This document shows positions 16,360 through 26,047 of a stretch of DNA of 64,000 nucleotides, piece by piece. The position numbers and the translations under genes are program-made. The DNA lies in assembly GCF_000164675.2 (NCBI RefSeq), contig NC_015678.1:124001-188000 (forward strand). Reading direction: 5' to 3'. Under the pieces are notes generated by a model. The model was not told the DNA's origin and did not search any database. It saw nothing but the letters and a program-made list of their open reading frames with translations. Positions within the stretch are counted from its first letter, which is position 1. Each line of letters starts with the position of its first letter. Origin of the DNA: Streptococcus parasanguinis ATCC 15912 (lineage in GTDB: Bacteria; Bacillota; Bacilli; Lactobacillales; Streptococcaceae).

Positions 16360-16965
16360 ATGAAGCTATCGGAAATAGTTGAACAACTGGAAAAACATCC
16401 AGACCTACATCTCTATTTAGATAAAATTTTAAAAAAGAATAAGAAAACCCAAGCTAGCTATCTCGAATCGCTAAATCATCTGGCTTATTTACTTTATCTG
16501 AATGGTCAAGAGGAAATAGCTAAGGAATTATTAGATAGTATCATACAAGTTCCATTTGAAGGGAATTATAACACTTGGACTTTTGTTGATAGCTCTCTGG
16601 TTTTATTGGCCTATCTGGAAAGAGAGGCAGAAAATAAAGTATTCGACTATAAAAAAATCCTTTTATCTCCATTAGAACAGGGAGAAGAATCCACTCAAAA
16701 CATAAGAAGGAGAGTTCATCAGAGATTTTTGAATGGTGATAGCTTGGAGCAAAAGCTTGCAAAAATCGAGCAAGCTTCAAGTACTGAATCAGAAATGGAA
16801 CGCCGTCTGCTATACTTAACAGATCTACTGAAAATTTACCTCTTTATTACTGAGTCAACTTGTGAAAAGACAGATATCCAGGCAAAAATCGAAGAGAATA
16901 CGGAGATACTGAAGAAGTATATCAAGGAGCATGAAATCTATAGCCTCTTTCCTTTTAAGGGATAA
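16360..16965 (+). CDS. Hypothetical helical protein, possible immunity protein
   Basis: A 201-residue soluble, mostly helical protein. The segment YLESLNHLAYLLYLNGQEEIAKELLDSI resembles a single TPR-like helical hairpin. The remainder is charged helices without membrane segments or catalytic motif. It may belong to the DUF6707-type proteins seen among immunity genes, but this is from memory of the pattern and uncertain. AAAGGA precedes ATG 16360. It sits right after the broken Imm51-like gene, so a role in protection from toxins is suggested by context only. Confidence 0.6.
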   Translation: MKLSEIVEQLEKHPDLHLYLDKILKKNKKTQASYLESLNHLAYLLYLNGQEEIAKELLDSIIQVPFEGNYNTWTFVDSSLVLLAYLEREAENKVFDYKKILLSPLEQGEESTQNIRRRVHQRFLNGDSLEQKLAKIEQASSTESEMERRLLYLTDLLKIYLFITESTCEKTDIQAKIEENTEILKKYIKEHEIYSLFPFKG

Positions 16966-17004
16966 AGTGAGCTAGCAATCTTTAACTTTTAGAAAGAGTG
17001 GAAT

Positions 17005-17502
17005 ATGGAAATCAAAAATCACTTTGGTGTATACGGAGTCTGTCTTCAAGACGGGAAATTGCTTTGCATTGAGAAAACGAGAGGACCTTATCAACATCGT
17101 TTTGATTTACCGGGTGGTAGTCAGGAAGTAGGGGAGGGACTGACAGAAACTCTCAAGAGAGAAGTTCTGGAGGAGACAGGCTATACGCTTAGCCAGTATT
17201 CAAATCCTAGGATGTATGATGTGCTGGTTCAAGAAGAGGGCAAAGATTTCGCTGTACACCATATCATGGCCTTTTATGACGTGGTACTCGATTTCGAACG
17301 TCCTCAAAAATCCCTTCCTCATGAAGTTCTTGATGGAAGCAATGATTCAGCAAAGGCAATTTGGTTAAATTTGGAAGAGATTACTGCCGATAATGCTTCG
17401 CCTTTAGTATTAAAGGTAAAGGCAGAGTTACGAGGATTTCCAGAATTAGAACTGACAAGCTATAGAAATTGGAAGGTAAAAGAAAAGAAGGAGAAGAAAT
17501 GA
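17005..17502 (+). CDS. Nudix hydrolase (intact copy)
   Basis: A 165-residue Nudix hydrolase with the full box GGSQEVGEGLTETLKREV followed by LEETG, flanked by YQHRFDLPG and the C-terminal helix region. Nudix proteins cleave nucleoside diphosphates linked to another moiety; the substrate here is unknown. It is nearly the same as the truncated copy at 15067-15363 over the first half. Its stop codon overlaps the ATG of the ASCH gene (ATGA), making the two a coupled unit. Nudix and ASCH proteins both act on nucleotides or RNA, so a shared role in nucleotide clean-up is plausible. Confidence 0.85.
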   Translation: MEIKNHFGVYGVCLQDGKLLCIEKTRGPYQHRFDLPGGSQEVGEGLTETLKREVLEETGYTLSQYSNPRMYDVLVQEEGKDFAVHHIMAFYDVVLDFERPQKSLPHEVLDGSNDSAKAIWLNLEEITADNASPLVLKVKAELRGFPELELTSYRNWKVKEKKEKK

Positions 17503-17939
17503 CACCTCAAGAAATGTGGAATGCCTACAGGCAAATCAACCCCTCTATCGGAGATGAGATAGATGCCTGGGCTTTTGGAGTGGAACCAGACCTTTTAGCG
17601 GAACTGGTCTTTAAAGGCGAAAAAACAGCAACAGCCTCAGCCTACGATCTCTATGCAGTAGAGGACGAACCCCTTCCACAAGAAGGAACTTTTGATGTTG
17701 TTTTAGACAGTAAGGATCAAGCTGTCTGCATTATTGAAATTACAAAGGTTTCCGTTCAGCCTTTTCATCAAGTGTCAGAAGACCATGCCTATAAGGAAGG
17801 TGAAGGAGACAAATCTCTGGCTTATTGGCGTCAGGTTCATGAAGACTTTTTCAAAGACTGCTTAGGAGAAGCAGGACTGACTTTTACACCTGACAGAAAG
17901 GTGGTTTTAGAAGAATTTCGTAAGGTTTATCCATTATAG
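17499..17939 (+). CDS. ASCH domain protein
   Basis: A 146-residue ASCH (PUA-like) protein. The family pattern is clear: W-A-F-G x5 DLLAELVFKGEKTATAS, then a strand-rich core and the YWRQVHEDFF segment. Some ASCH proteins hydrolyse N4-acetylcytidine (YqfB type) or bind RNA; this longer form is of unknown activity. The ATG at 17499 overlaps the Nudix stop and has AAGGAG ahead; a TTG 30 bases earlier is possible but unlikely. A short hairpin (GCTCTCC/GGAGAGT, 17944-17961) follows the stop codon. Confidence 0.85.
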   Translation: MTPQEMWNAYRQINPSIGDEIDAWAFGVEPDLLAELVFKGEKTATASAYDLYAVEDEPLPQEGTFDVVLDSKDQAVCIIEITKVSVQPFHQVSEDHAYKEGEGDKSLAYWRQVHEDFFKDCLGEAGLTFTPDRKVVLEEFRKVYPL

Positions 17940-17987
17940 ATACGCTCTCCTTTTAGGAGAGTCATTATTGAAGACAAAATCAATTTG

Positions 17988-18288
17988 AAAACTTTCCTTA
18001 GGTGAGTACGGACGTCAGCGAACTTCCTCGAAGTTCCATGATTAATTAAGATACAAAGGGCGTCTGCGGATACTGTCAAAATAGGAAGTTTGACGCAGAA
18101 TCTTTAGATTCTAGGAGAACTTATCTTTTTGACACAATCCGCAGCCCGTGTTCAATTAGTTTTGAGCCTCTTCGCTCCTTAATTTCTGGGCTCAGGCTAA
18201 AACAGTTTCCCAAACTGTTTTACTCTCAAAACTCCCGAGTGCTTGAAATGATTGTATTTCAAGCACTTTTCTCACAGCGGAAAGTTTT
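17988..18288. repeat. 301-bp MITE-like element R3 with terminal inverted repeats
   Basis: The element is bounded by AAAACTTTCC (17988-17997) and its exact complement GGAAAGTTTT (18279-18288). Inside are many palindromes: GAACTTC/GAAGTTC, AGAATCT/AGATTCT, AAAACAGTTT/AAACTGTTTT, GCTTGAAAT/ATTTCAAGC, and a long-range pair CTGCGGAT with ATCCGCAG enclosing TCAAAA/TTTTGA. No protein is encoded. Short ends and strong folding suggest a non-autonomous mobile element, or an RNA-structured repeat. No target-site duplication was obvious. Confidence 0.65.
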
Positions 18289-18446
18289 AGTATATTTTTG
18301 ATTAATTTTTAAAATTAAAACTATTATTACTGATTTGTAGAGTAACGTTACTTATCTTACTAAAAAATAGTTTGTCTACATTCGAGCTTTCCTTATAGGA
18401 GAGTTTTTTGGTTTGGGTCTTATTTTCCAAAAGGGCTAAAAAATGG

Positions 18447-19864
<1,418 letters not shown>

Positions 19865-19873
19865 GAGATTCTC

Positions 19874-20419
19874 ATGCAATTTGAAGAAAAAACCATTGAG
19901 CGCAAGGAGATTTATCAGGGGCCAATTTTCCAAGTGGTCACTGATCAAGTAGAACTACCCGCTGGAAAAGGCCAAGCGCAGCGTGATTTAATCTTCCATA
20001 ACGGAGCAGTAGCGGTTTTGCCGATCACAGAAGATGGGAAGACGATCTTGGTCAAGCAGTACCGCAAGGCGATTGAAAGGACCTCGGTGGAGATTCCAGC
20101 AGGGAAGTTAGAAAAGGGAGAAAATGCAGATCCTAAAGCGGCTGCTCTGCGCGAATTGGAAGAAGAAATTGGCTACACAGCGGACCTAGAGTTATTGTAT
20201 GATTTTTATTCAGCCATTGGATTTTGTAATGAGCGGATCAAACTTTATGGTGCGTCCAACTTGAAAAAGGTTGAAAATCCACGTCCACAAGATGCGGATG
20301 AGACCTTAGAGTTATTAGAAGTAACCTTGAAGGAAGCGAAAGATTTGATCCTGTCTGGTGAAATCTGTGATGCCAAGACCATCATGGCTATCCAATATTG
20401 GGACTTAATCAATAAATAG
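19874..20419 (+). CDS. nudF: ADP-ribose pyrophosphatase (Nudix)
   Basis: Nudix hydrolase of 181 residues of the ADP-ribose pyrophosphatase class: [22 protein letters not shown], then [12 protein letters not shown]. It splits ADP-ribose to AMP and ribose-5-phosphate, limiting reactive ADP-ribose. It begins 9 bases after glmU and lies before macP, the same order as in S. pneumoniae. The gene symbol follows the family; the substrate is inferred from the motif and from conserved position. Confidence 0.88.
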   Translation: MQFEEKTIERKEIYQGPIFQVVTDQVELPAGKGQAQRDLIFHNGAVAVLPITEDGKTILVKQYRKAIERTSVEIPAGKLEKGENADPKAAALRELEEEIGYTADLELLYDFYSAIGFCNERIKLYGASNLKKVENPRPQDADETLELLEVTLKEAKDLILSGEICDAKTIMAIQYWDLINK

Positions 20420-20430
20420 AGGAGGATCCG

Positions 20431-20766
20431 ATGGGAAAACCTTTATTAACCGATGAAATGATTGAACGAGCGAGGCGAGGTGAGGACATTTCGGATCCTA
20501 AAATGGTCGATGCTGAAGAGACGAAGATTATTCGGACAGACCACAGAGGATTTGGCTATGAACGTCCTATGAGAGAGAGTCGTATGGAGCATCCACAAGA
20601 GCGTTATTCTCAGGATACTGTGCAGATCCAAGTGGAGCCCACAGTGACCAAGAGTCGTCGCATTGAAGAACGCAAACAAAGTGTGGTCCAATCCAAACTC
20701 AATAAGATTTTGTTCTGGATCATTGTGCTCCTCATTGCCTTAATCATTGCTATTTGGCGTCTGTAA
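20431..20766 (+). CDS. macP: Cell-wall synthase accessory phosphoprotein MacP
   Basis: MacP, 111 residues, is a single-pass membrane protein that activates the class A penicillin-binding protein PBP2a in S. pneumoniae. The N-terminus [18 protein letters not shown] is diagnostic; a hydrophobic C-terminal segment (about residues 90-109, [15 protein letters not shown]) anchors it. In pneumococcus a Thr near residue 32 is phosphorylated by StkP; Thr31 in the context EETKIIR is the likely counterpart. It is cotranscribed with glmU and nudF. Confidence 0.9.
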   Translation: MGKPLLTDEMIERARRGEDISDPKMVDAEETKIIRTDHRGFGYERPMRESRMEHPQERYSQDTVQIQVEPTVTKSRRIEERKQSVVQSKLNKILFWIIVLLIALIIAIWRL

Positions 20767-20790
20767 GGTCGTCACAAGGAGAGAATGGAT

Positions 20791-21483
20791 ATGAAAATTG
20801 GAATTATCGCAGCCATGCCCCAGGAGTTAAAGATTCTGGTTGAAGCCCTTGAAAATGGGGAAAAGCATCTGCGTCTTGGAAAAGTCTACTATACAGGATC
20901 GATTGGTCGCCATGAAGTCGTTTTGGTTGAAAGTGGCATCGGAAAAGTCATGTCTGCCATGAGTGTAGCCGTCTTGGCCAATGATTTCAAAGTGGAAGCC
21001 ATTATCAATACAGGATCTGCAGGAGCAGTCGCACCGGGAATGGCTGTTGGAGATATCGTTCTTGCGAATAAATTGGCCTATCATGATGTGGATGTGACAG
21101 CCTTTGGCTATAAGTATGGTCAAATGGCAGGTCAACCACTTTACTTTGAATCCAGTCGCTATTTTGTATCAGAAATGAAAAAAGTTCTGGAAGAAGAAGC
21201 TGCAACCACGCATGTTGGCTTGATTACAACAGGAGATAGCTTTATCGCGAGTGAAGAAAAAGTCGCAGCAATTCGGGAGCATTTCCCAGAAGTATTGGCG
21301 GTTGAGATGGAAGGGGCAGCCGTTGCCCAAGCCGCTCATGCAGCTGGACGTCCCTTTATGGTTATTCGAGCTATGAGTGATACGGCAGATCACGCAGCCA
21401 ATATTTCTTTTGATGAATTTATCGTAGAGGCTGGCGAACGCTCTGCTCAGACCCTGATTACCTTCTTGAAGAGATTGGTGTAA
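20791..21483 (+). CDS. mtnN: 5'-methylthioadenosine/S-adenosylhomocysteine nucleosidase
   Basis: Pfs/MtnN, 230 residues, removes adenine from MTA and SAH in the activated methyl cycle and so feeds LuxS/AI-2 production. The start MKIGIIAAMPQEL, the VEMEGAAVAQ substrate segment and the RAMSDTAD ending with the catalytic Asp are all present. The ATG at 20791 is preferred over 20785: it lies at normal distance from AAGGAGAG and gives the usual family length. It is the last gene of the glmU cluster and is followed by a terminator. Confidence 0.93.
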   Translation: MKIGIIAAMPQELKILVEALENGEKHLRLGKVYYTGSIGRHEVVLVESGIGKVMSAMSVAVLANDFKVEAIINTGSAGAVAPGMAVGDIVLANKLAYHDVDVTAFGYKYGQMAGQPLYFESSRYFVSEMKKVLEEEAATTHVGLITTGDSFIASEEKVAAIREHFPEVLAVEMEGAAVAQAAHAAGRPFMVIRAMSDTADHAANISFDEFIVEAGERSAQTLITFLKRLV

Positions 21484-21517
21484 AATAAACAATAGAGCCA
21501 AGGAATATCTTATGATA

Positions 21518-21577
21518 GAAGTGGGACGAAGAATGAAGTTCGATTCAATTTCATTTCCAGTCCCTCTTCTTTTTTTG
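21518..21577 (+). terminator. Long hairpin terminator related to repeat R1
   Basis: GAAGTGGGAC pairs with GTCCCTCTTC-like sequence enclosing an A/T-rich inner stem (GAATGAAGTTCG, then CAATTTCATTTC), followed by seven T residues. The start GTGGGAC-GAA echoes the first hairpin of R1 without the rest of that element. Confidence 0.65.
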
Positions 21578-21609
21578 AAGCTGATTTTTTTAGAAATAGG
21601 GTGTTTTCA

Positions 21610-21618
21610 TGCTATAAT
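21610..21618 (+). promoter_or_regulatory. Extended -10 promoter of nth
   Basis: TG-C-TATAAT, 27 bases before the nth start codon. Confidence 0.6.
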
Positions 21619-21645
21619 AAAGTCTAGTAATGTAAAGGAGAAATT

Positions 21646-22269
21646 ATGGTTTTATCAAAGAAACGGGCACGCCATGTGATTGAAGAAATTATTGCTCTCT
21701 TTCCAGATGCTAAGCCAAGTTTGGATTTTCGCAACCATTTTGAATTACTAGTAGCAGTCATGCTCTCAGCTCAGACGACAGACGCGGCTGTTAACAAAGC
21801 GACACCAGGTTTGTTTGCGGCTTTTCCAACCCCACAAGCTATGGCAGCAGCCAGTGAAGCCGCTATCGCCAAGCATATTTCTAAATTAGGCCTCTATCGA
21901 AATAAGGCCAAATTTCTCAAAAAATGTGCCCAGCAATTGCTAGATAACTTTAATGGTCAAGTGCCTCAGACTCGCGAAGAGTTAGAAAGCCTGACAGGAG
22001 TAGGCCGCAAGACAGCAAATGTCGTTATGAGTGTAGGATTTGGTATTCCAGCCTTTGCTGTCGATACCCATGTGGAGCGGATCTGCAAACACCATGATAT
22101 TGTCAAGAAATCAGCGACGCCATTGGAAGTTGAAAAGCGGGTCATGGATGTTCTGCCAAAGAGCGAATGGCTAGCTGCCCATCAAGCTATGATTTACTTT
22201 GGACGGGCTATCTGCCATCCTAAAAATCCTGAATGTGACCAGTATCCACAACTCTATCATTTTGATTAG
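21646..22269 (+). CDS. nth: Endonuclease III-like DNA glycosylase
   Basis: Base-excision-repair glycosylase/AP lyase of 207 residues. The helix-hairpin-helix LTGVGRKTANVV carries the catalytic Lys, and the Asp lies in FAVDTHVER, as in E. coli Nth. The C-terminal iron-sulfur loop is incomplete: the first two Cys of the C-x6-C-x2-C-x5-C pattern are present (CHPKNPEC) but the last two are replaced, and the protein ends soon after. So it cannot hold a normal [4Fe-4S] cluster. This seems to be usual for streptococcal Nth rather than a local defect. It stands alone between a promoter and a strong terminator. Confidence 0.92.
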   Translation: MVLSKKRARHVIEEIIALFPDAKPSLDFRNHFELLVAVMLSAQTTDAAVNKATPGLFAAFPTPQAMAAASEAAIAKHISKLGLYRNKAKFLKKCAQQLLDNFNGQVPQTREELESLTGVGRKTANVVMSVGFGIPAFAVDTHVERICKHHDIVKKSATPLEVEKRVMDVLPKSEWLAAHQAMIYFGRAICHPKNPECDQYPQLYHFD

Positions 22270-22275
22270 GAATCA

Positions 22276-22311
22276 GTTCCTCTGCTCGAACGAGCAGAGG
22301 TTCTTTTTTAG
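22276..22311 (+). terminator. Terminator of nth
   Basis: CCTCTGCTCG and CGAGCAGAGG form a perfect stem with a short loop, followed by T-run. Confidence 0.85.
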
Positions 22312-22476
22312 GCTGAACGTATATTTATTAAAAGGATTGAAAGATTCGGTTTTGCAAACCTGTGGTGGTAGGTGCCTAGATTCGCCTATCCAGCTTTTTT
22401 GAGATTGATTTCAAGATGCTTTTTCTTGACATCTTATTATATTCATTCAGAAATAACGAACTTTTTTAAAATAAAT

Positions 22477-22505
22477 TTGGTTTTTTTAAAGAAATAGTGT
22501 ATAAT
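22477..22505 (+). promoter_or_regulatory. Promoter of the second AliA-like gene
   Basis: TTGGTT (22477-22482), 17 bases, TATAAT (22500-22505), 30 bases before the ATG. The 165 bases before it (22312-22476) hold no gene; they contain a weak palindrome around 22368-22391. Confidence 0.65.
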
Positions 22506-22534
22506 GGTAGAAAATCTAACATAAGGAGATAGTG

Positions 22535-24502
22535 ATGAAAGCAAAAAAACTGTTAGCTCTTGCAGGAGTTTCTGTTGCAGGTGCCTTTCTCTTAGCAGCG
22601 TGTGGTGGTGGTAGTAGCAATCAAGCAACCTACTCATTTGTCTATTCAGCGGATCCAAATACCTTGGATTACATCGCTGCAACTCGTACAACAACTTCAG
22701 ATGTCACAAGTAACCTTGTAGATGGTCTTCTTGAAAACGACCAATACGGAAACTTTGTGCCAAGTCTAGCAGAAGATTGGACTGTCTCTGAAGATGGATT
22801 AACCTATACTTACAAACTTCGTAAGGATGCCAAATGGTATACGAGTGAAGGAGAAGAATATGGTGCTGTAACGGCTCAAGACTTTGTTACAGGGATCAAA
22901 CACGCGGTTGAGTCTAAATCAGAAGGTCTCTTCTTGATTCAAAATTCGATCAAAGGTTTGGATGCCTATGTAAAAGGGGAAACCAAAGACTTTAACACAG
23001 TTGGAGTCAAAGCCTTAGACGACCACACCATCCAATATACTTTGGTCCGTCCAGAAAGCTTCTGGAACTCAAAAACAACCTCAGGTGTTCTTTTCCCAGT
23101 CAATGCTGATTTCTTGAAATCTCAAGGAAAAGATTTTGGTTCTTTGAAACCTAGTAGCATCTTATACAATGGTCCATATTACTTGAAATCATTGACTTCA
23201 AAATCTGAGATTGAATTGGTCAAGAACAAAGACTATTACGATGCGAAAAATGTTCATATCGATAATGTCAAATTGACCTTTAACGATGGATCAAACCCAG
23301 ATTCTATCATTAAAAACTTTGAAAAAGGTCAATATTCCTTTGCATCTGTTATGCCAAACAGCTCGACTTACAAGAGCGTTAAGAAAAACTTTGGCGACAA
23401 CATTGTCTACGGTTTACAATTAGGAACATCCTACTATCTTGGATTCAACTTGGACCGTCAAAAGTATGACCACACTGCCAAAACAACGGATGAACAAAAA
23501 GCTTCTACCAAGAAAGCAATCCTGAACAAGGACTTCCGTCAAGCGGTAAACTTTGCATTTGACCGTAAATCTTATGCAGCACAAGTATCCGGGGCTGATG
23601 CGGCTGAAAATACCCTTCGTAGTACCTTGGTGCCACCAACCTATGTCCAAATCAATGGAGAAGATTTTGGTAAAGTCGTTGAAAAACAATTGGTTACCTA
23701 TGGAGACCAATGGAAGGGTGTGAATCTGGACGATGGTCAAACAAGCCTTTACAGCCCAGAAAAAGCCAAGGCTTCATTTGCGAAAGCTAAAGCTGAATTG
23801 CAAAAACAAGGAGTTCAATTCCCAATTCATTTGGACTATATTGTCAGCCAAGTGGACAACAGCATGGTCCAACAAGCTAGCTCCTTCAAACAATCTGTAG
23901 AGTCAGCGCTTGGTGCAGACAATGTCGTTGTGGACCTTCAAAAGGTTTCGGATGATGATTTCCAAAATATCACCTATTTCAGTGATACAGCAGCTGCGAG
24001 AGATTACGATATCTCAGGCGGTGGTTGGGCCCCTGACTACCAAGATCCATCCACTTATCTCGAAAGTATCAGCCCAGTTAATGGTTCAGTTTCATACTAT
24101 TTTGGTATAGATGCGGGAACAAACAACCCAGCCATTGCAGCAGTTGGTTTGGACCAATACGCCAACATGTTAAAAGATGCGGATGCTGAATTGTTGGATC
24201 AAGCAAAACGCTACGAAAAATATGCAGCAGCACAAGCTTGGTTGACGGATAGTGCGATTACGCTTCCAACTGTTTCAAATGGTGGTTCTCCAATGCTTCA
24301 ACGGACCGTACCATACAGTCGTGCTGCTTCATGGGTTGGTACAAAAGGAACAGGAACATTCTACAAATACCTTGAAATGTCCAAAGATGTTGTCACAACA
24401 AAAGACTTTAACAAGGCCAAAGAAGAATGGTTGAAGAAAAAAGCAGAATCCAATAAAAAAGCTCAAGAAGATCTCAAAGATCATATTGAGAAGAAAAAAT
24501 AA
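22535..24502 (+). CDS. Oligopeptide-binding lipoprotein, AliA/AmiA-like (second copy)
   Basis: SBP family 5 peptide-binding lipoprotein, 655 residues, clearly paralogous to the gene at 5787-7751 (shared TTTSDVTSNLVDGLLENDQY, LAEDWTVSEDGLTYTYKL and the ESNKKAQEDLKDHIEKK tail). The lipobox is LAAC. Again no transporter genes are linked, so it must deliver peptides to a shared Ami-type permease. Differences between the two copies lie mostly in the middle, where the peptide pocket is, so they likely differ in specificity. TAAGGAG precedes ATG 22535. A strong GC-rich terminator follows. Confidence 0.9.
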   Translation: MKAKKLLALAGVSVAGAFLLAACGGGSSNQATYSFVYSADPNTLDYIAATRTTTSDVTSNLVDGLLENDQYGNFVPSLAEDWTVSEDGLTYTYKLRKDAKWYTSEGEEYGAVTAQDFVTGIKHAVESKSEGLFLIQNSIKGLDAYVKGETKDFNTVGVKALDDHTIQYTLVRPESFWNSKTTSGVLFPVNADFLKSQGKDFGSLKPSSILYNGPYYLKSLTSKSEIELVKNKDYYDAKNVHIDNVKLTFNDGSNPDSIIKNFEKGQYSFASVMPNSSTYKSVKKNFGDNIVYGLQLGTSYYLGFNLDRQKYDHTAKTTDEQKASTKKAILNKDFRQAVNFAFDRKSYAAQVSGADAAENTLRSTLVPPTYVQINGEDFGKVVEKQLVTYGDQWKGVNLDDGQTSLYSPEKAKASFAKAKAELQKQGVQFPIHLDYIVSQVDNSMVQQASSFKQSVESALGADNVVVDLQKVSDDDFQNITYFSDTAAARDYDISGGGWAPDYQDPSTYLESISPVNGSVSYYFGIDAGTNNPAIAAVGLDQYANMLKDADAELLDQAKRYEKYAAAQAWLTDSAITLPTVSNGGSPMLQRTVPYSRAASWVGTKGTGTFYKYLEMSKDVVTTKDFNKAKEEWLKKKAESNKKAQEDLKDHIEKKK

Positions 24503-24528
24503 AATTGATCTTTCATTGAAGATGAGCA

Positions 24529-24567
24529 AAAAAAGCCGGCCCCTGTAAGAAGGGGCCGGCTTTTTTA
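24529..24567. terminator. Strong bidirectional terminator
   Basis: AAAGCCGGCCCC pairs with GGGGCCGGCTTT, flanked by A-run and T-run. It serves the AliA-like gene and the minus-strand VOC/exoA unit. Confidence 0.9.
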
Positions 24568-24569
24568 GG

Positions 24570-24686
24570 TTTCGAATGATAGTCCGTCTCGTTCTTTTGG
24601 ATGAAAGATAAACAAATTACCCGCTATTGAACTGCACCCCAAATAATAGATTTTTGGTTATAGCTCATAGACGGGTGATGATTATT
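24570..24686. other. Short intergenic stretch, possible mobile-element scar
   Basis: About 115 bases with no gene. TGAACTGCACCCC (about 24629-24641) resembles sequences seen at ends of IS3-family elements in streptococci. There is no transposase and no matching second end, so this is only a hint. Confidence 0.2.
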
Positions 24687-25073
24687 CTATTCACTAAATC
24701 TTAAAAAATAGCCATCTGGATCTAAAACTGAAAATTCATGAGGATAGATATACTGTTCACCAACACGAAATTCTCTTTTGGTCAATGGACGATGAATAGG
24801 ATAGTTAGATTCTAGCAATTTTTGATAGAGTCTAGGGACATCTTTTATGCCAAAGGAGATATTGACTCCACGACCAAATGGATAGGTTAGTTCAGCTAAT
24901 TCATCCTTTGTTCCCTCCTCTAGCATGAGCTGGCAATCTTCAAGAGACAGGAAGAGAAATTTTTCTTCTAGACGCTGGTATTCGATGGTGAAACCCAGTA
25001 AATCACAGTAGAAGGAACGGGACTGTTCTATATTCGATACCATAAACTCGGGAATTACTGCATTGTAGTTCAT
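24687..25073 (-). CDS. VOC superfamily (glyoxalase/bleomycin-resistance-like) protein
   Basis: A 128-residue vicinal-oxygen-chelate protein: start IPEFMVSNIEQSRSFYCDLLGFTIEYQ, then LMLEE, and the end SVLDPDGYFLRFSE, a typical metal-binding Glu/His arrangement of glyoxalase and bleomycin-binding dimers. The exact activity cannot be assigned; annotation as bleomycin resistance would be over-interpretation. It lies 11 bases after exoA on the same strand, so both are likely one transcript. Confidence 0.8.
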   Translation of the reverse strand: MNYNAVIPEFMVSNIEQSRSFYCDLLGFTIEYQRLEEKFLFLSLEDCQLMLEEGTKDELAELTYPFGRGVNISFGIKDVPRLYQKLLESNYPIHRPLTKREFRVGEQYIYPHEFSVLDPDGYFLRFSE

Positions 25074-25084
25074 AAAGAAAATCC

Positions 25085-25912
25085 TTATAATTTAATCTCC
25101 AAGACAATGGGTGTGTGGTCTTGGCGTGCGCCTGAGTCGATCATATCTGACTTGGTAATTTTGTCTGTCACACGGTTACTTGTGAGCCAATAGTCGATTC
25201 TCCAGCCTGTATTGTTGATTTTTGAAGTCTTGCTGCGTTGCGCCCACCAAGTGTAACGCTCCGGCACATCGCCGTGGAGGTGGCGGAAGGTATCTGTAAA
25301 TCCTTTGGCCAAAAGATTTGTAAATCCTTCGCGTTCTTCGTCTGTGAAACCTGGTGAACGACGGTTGCTGGCAGGGTTAGCAAGGTCGATTTCCTTGTGA
25401 GCAACGTTGTAGTCACCGGTTGCAAGGACAGGCTTTTGCTTGTCTAGTTCAGCCAAGTATTTCGCATATTTGACATCCCAGACTTGACGTTCTTCCAAAC
25501 GTTTGAGACCATCACCAGCGTTTGGTGTGTAGACCTGAGTCACGAAAAAGTGATCAAATTCTAGTGTAATGATCCGACCTTCCAAGTCCATGGTCGAAGG
25601 AGCTCCGATTTCTGGGAAAGTCACAACTGGTGTGAGCTCTTTTTTATAGAGGAACATGGTTCCAGCGTAGCCTTTACGAGCCGGTTCTTGAGAAGAGCGC
25701 CAGGTGTTTTCGTAGCCAGGGAAGAGTTCCTCAAGGATTTCAAGGTGTTTTTTGGTAGGTCCTTTGGCGGATAACTTGGTTTCTTGAATGGCAATGATAT
25801 CCGCATCCTCAGCGACCAAGGTTTGAAGGACTTCTTGAGAAAGTTTAGCGCGTGCTGAATCACTAGTCAATGCAGCATTAAGCGAGTCGATATTCCATGA
25901 AATGAGTTTCAT
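25085..25912 (-). CDS. exoA: Exodeoxyribonuclease III / AP endonuclease
   Basis: ExoA, 275 residues, cuts DNA at abasic sites in base-excision repair. Family motifs: MKLISWNIDSLNA, IQETKL with the metal-binding Glu, ATGDYNVAHKEIDL, and the closing DHTPIVLE with the catalytic Asp-His. The start at 25912 is chosen because AAGGAAAC lies before it; an in-frame ATG 21 bases upstream would place that binding site inside the gene. TATAAT on the minus strand at 25947-25952 is a likely promoter. Confidence 0.93.
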   Translation of the reverse strand: MKLISWNIDSLNAALTSDSARAKLSQEVLQTLVAEDADIIAIQETKLSAKGPTKKHLEILEELFPGYENTWRSSQEPARKGYAGTMFLYKKELTPVVTFPEIGAPSTMDLEGRIITLEFDHFFVTQVYTPNAGDGLKRLEERQVWDVKYAKYLAELDKQKPVLATGDYNVAHKEIDLANPASNRRSPGFTDEEREGFTNLLAKGFTDTFRHLHGDVPERYTWWAQRSKTSKINNTGWRIDYWLTSNRVTDKITKSDMIDSGARQDHTPIVLEIKL

Positions 25913-25985
25913 TGTGTTTCCTTTTCTTGACATGATAGATAATTTTATTATAACAAAAATTTAATGATTTTCTGATTAGAATGCC

Positions 25986-26014
25986 TTGAATTCTCTCCTG
26001 AAATCCATTATAAT
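25986..26014 (+). promoter_or_regulatory. Promoter of the DUF3290-DUF421 operon
   Basis: TTGAAT (25986-25991), 17 bases, TATAAT (26009-26014), followed by GGAGAAAGGG before the ATG at 26048. Confidence 0.7.
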
Positions 26015-26047
26015 AGCTTGAATTCATTTGGAGAAAGGGAGTTCATT

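Noticed and set aside
24629..24641. TGAACTGCACCCC as the end of an insertion sequence
   Set aside because: No second end, no transposase fragment; kept only as a low-confidence note.
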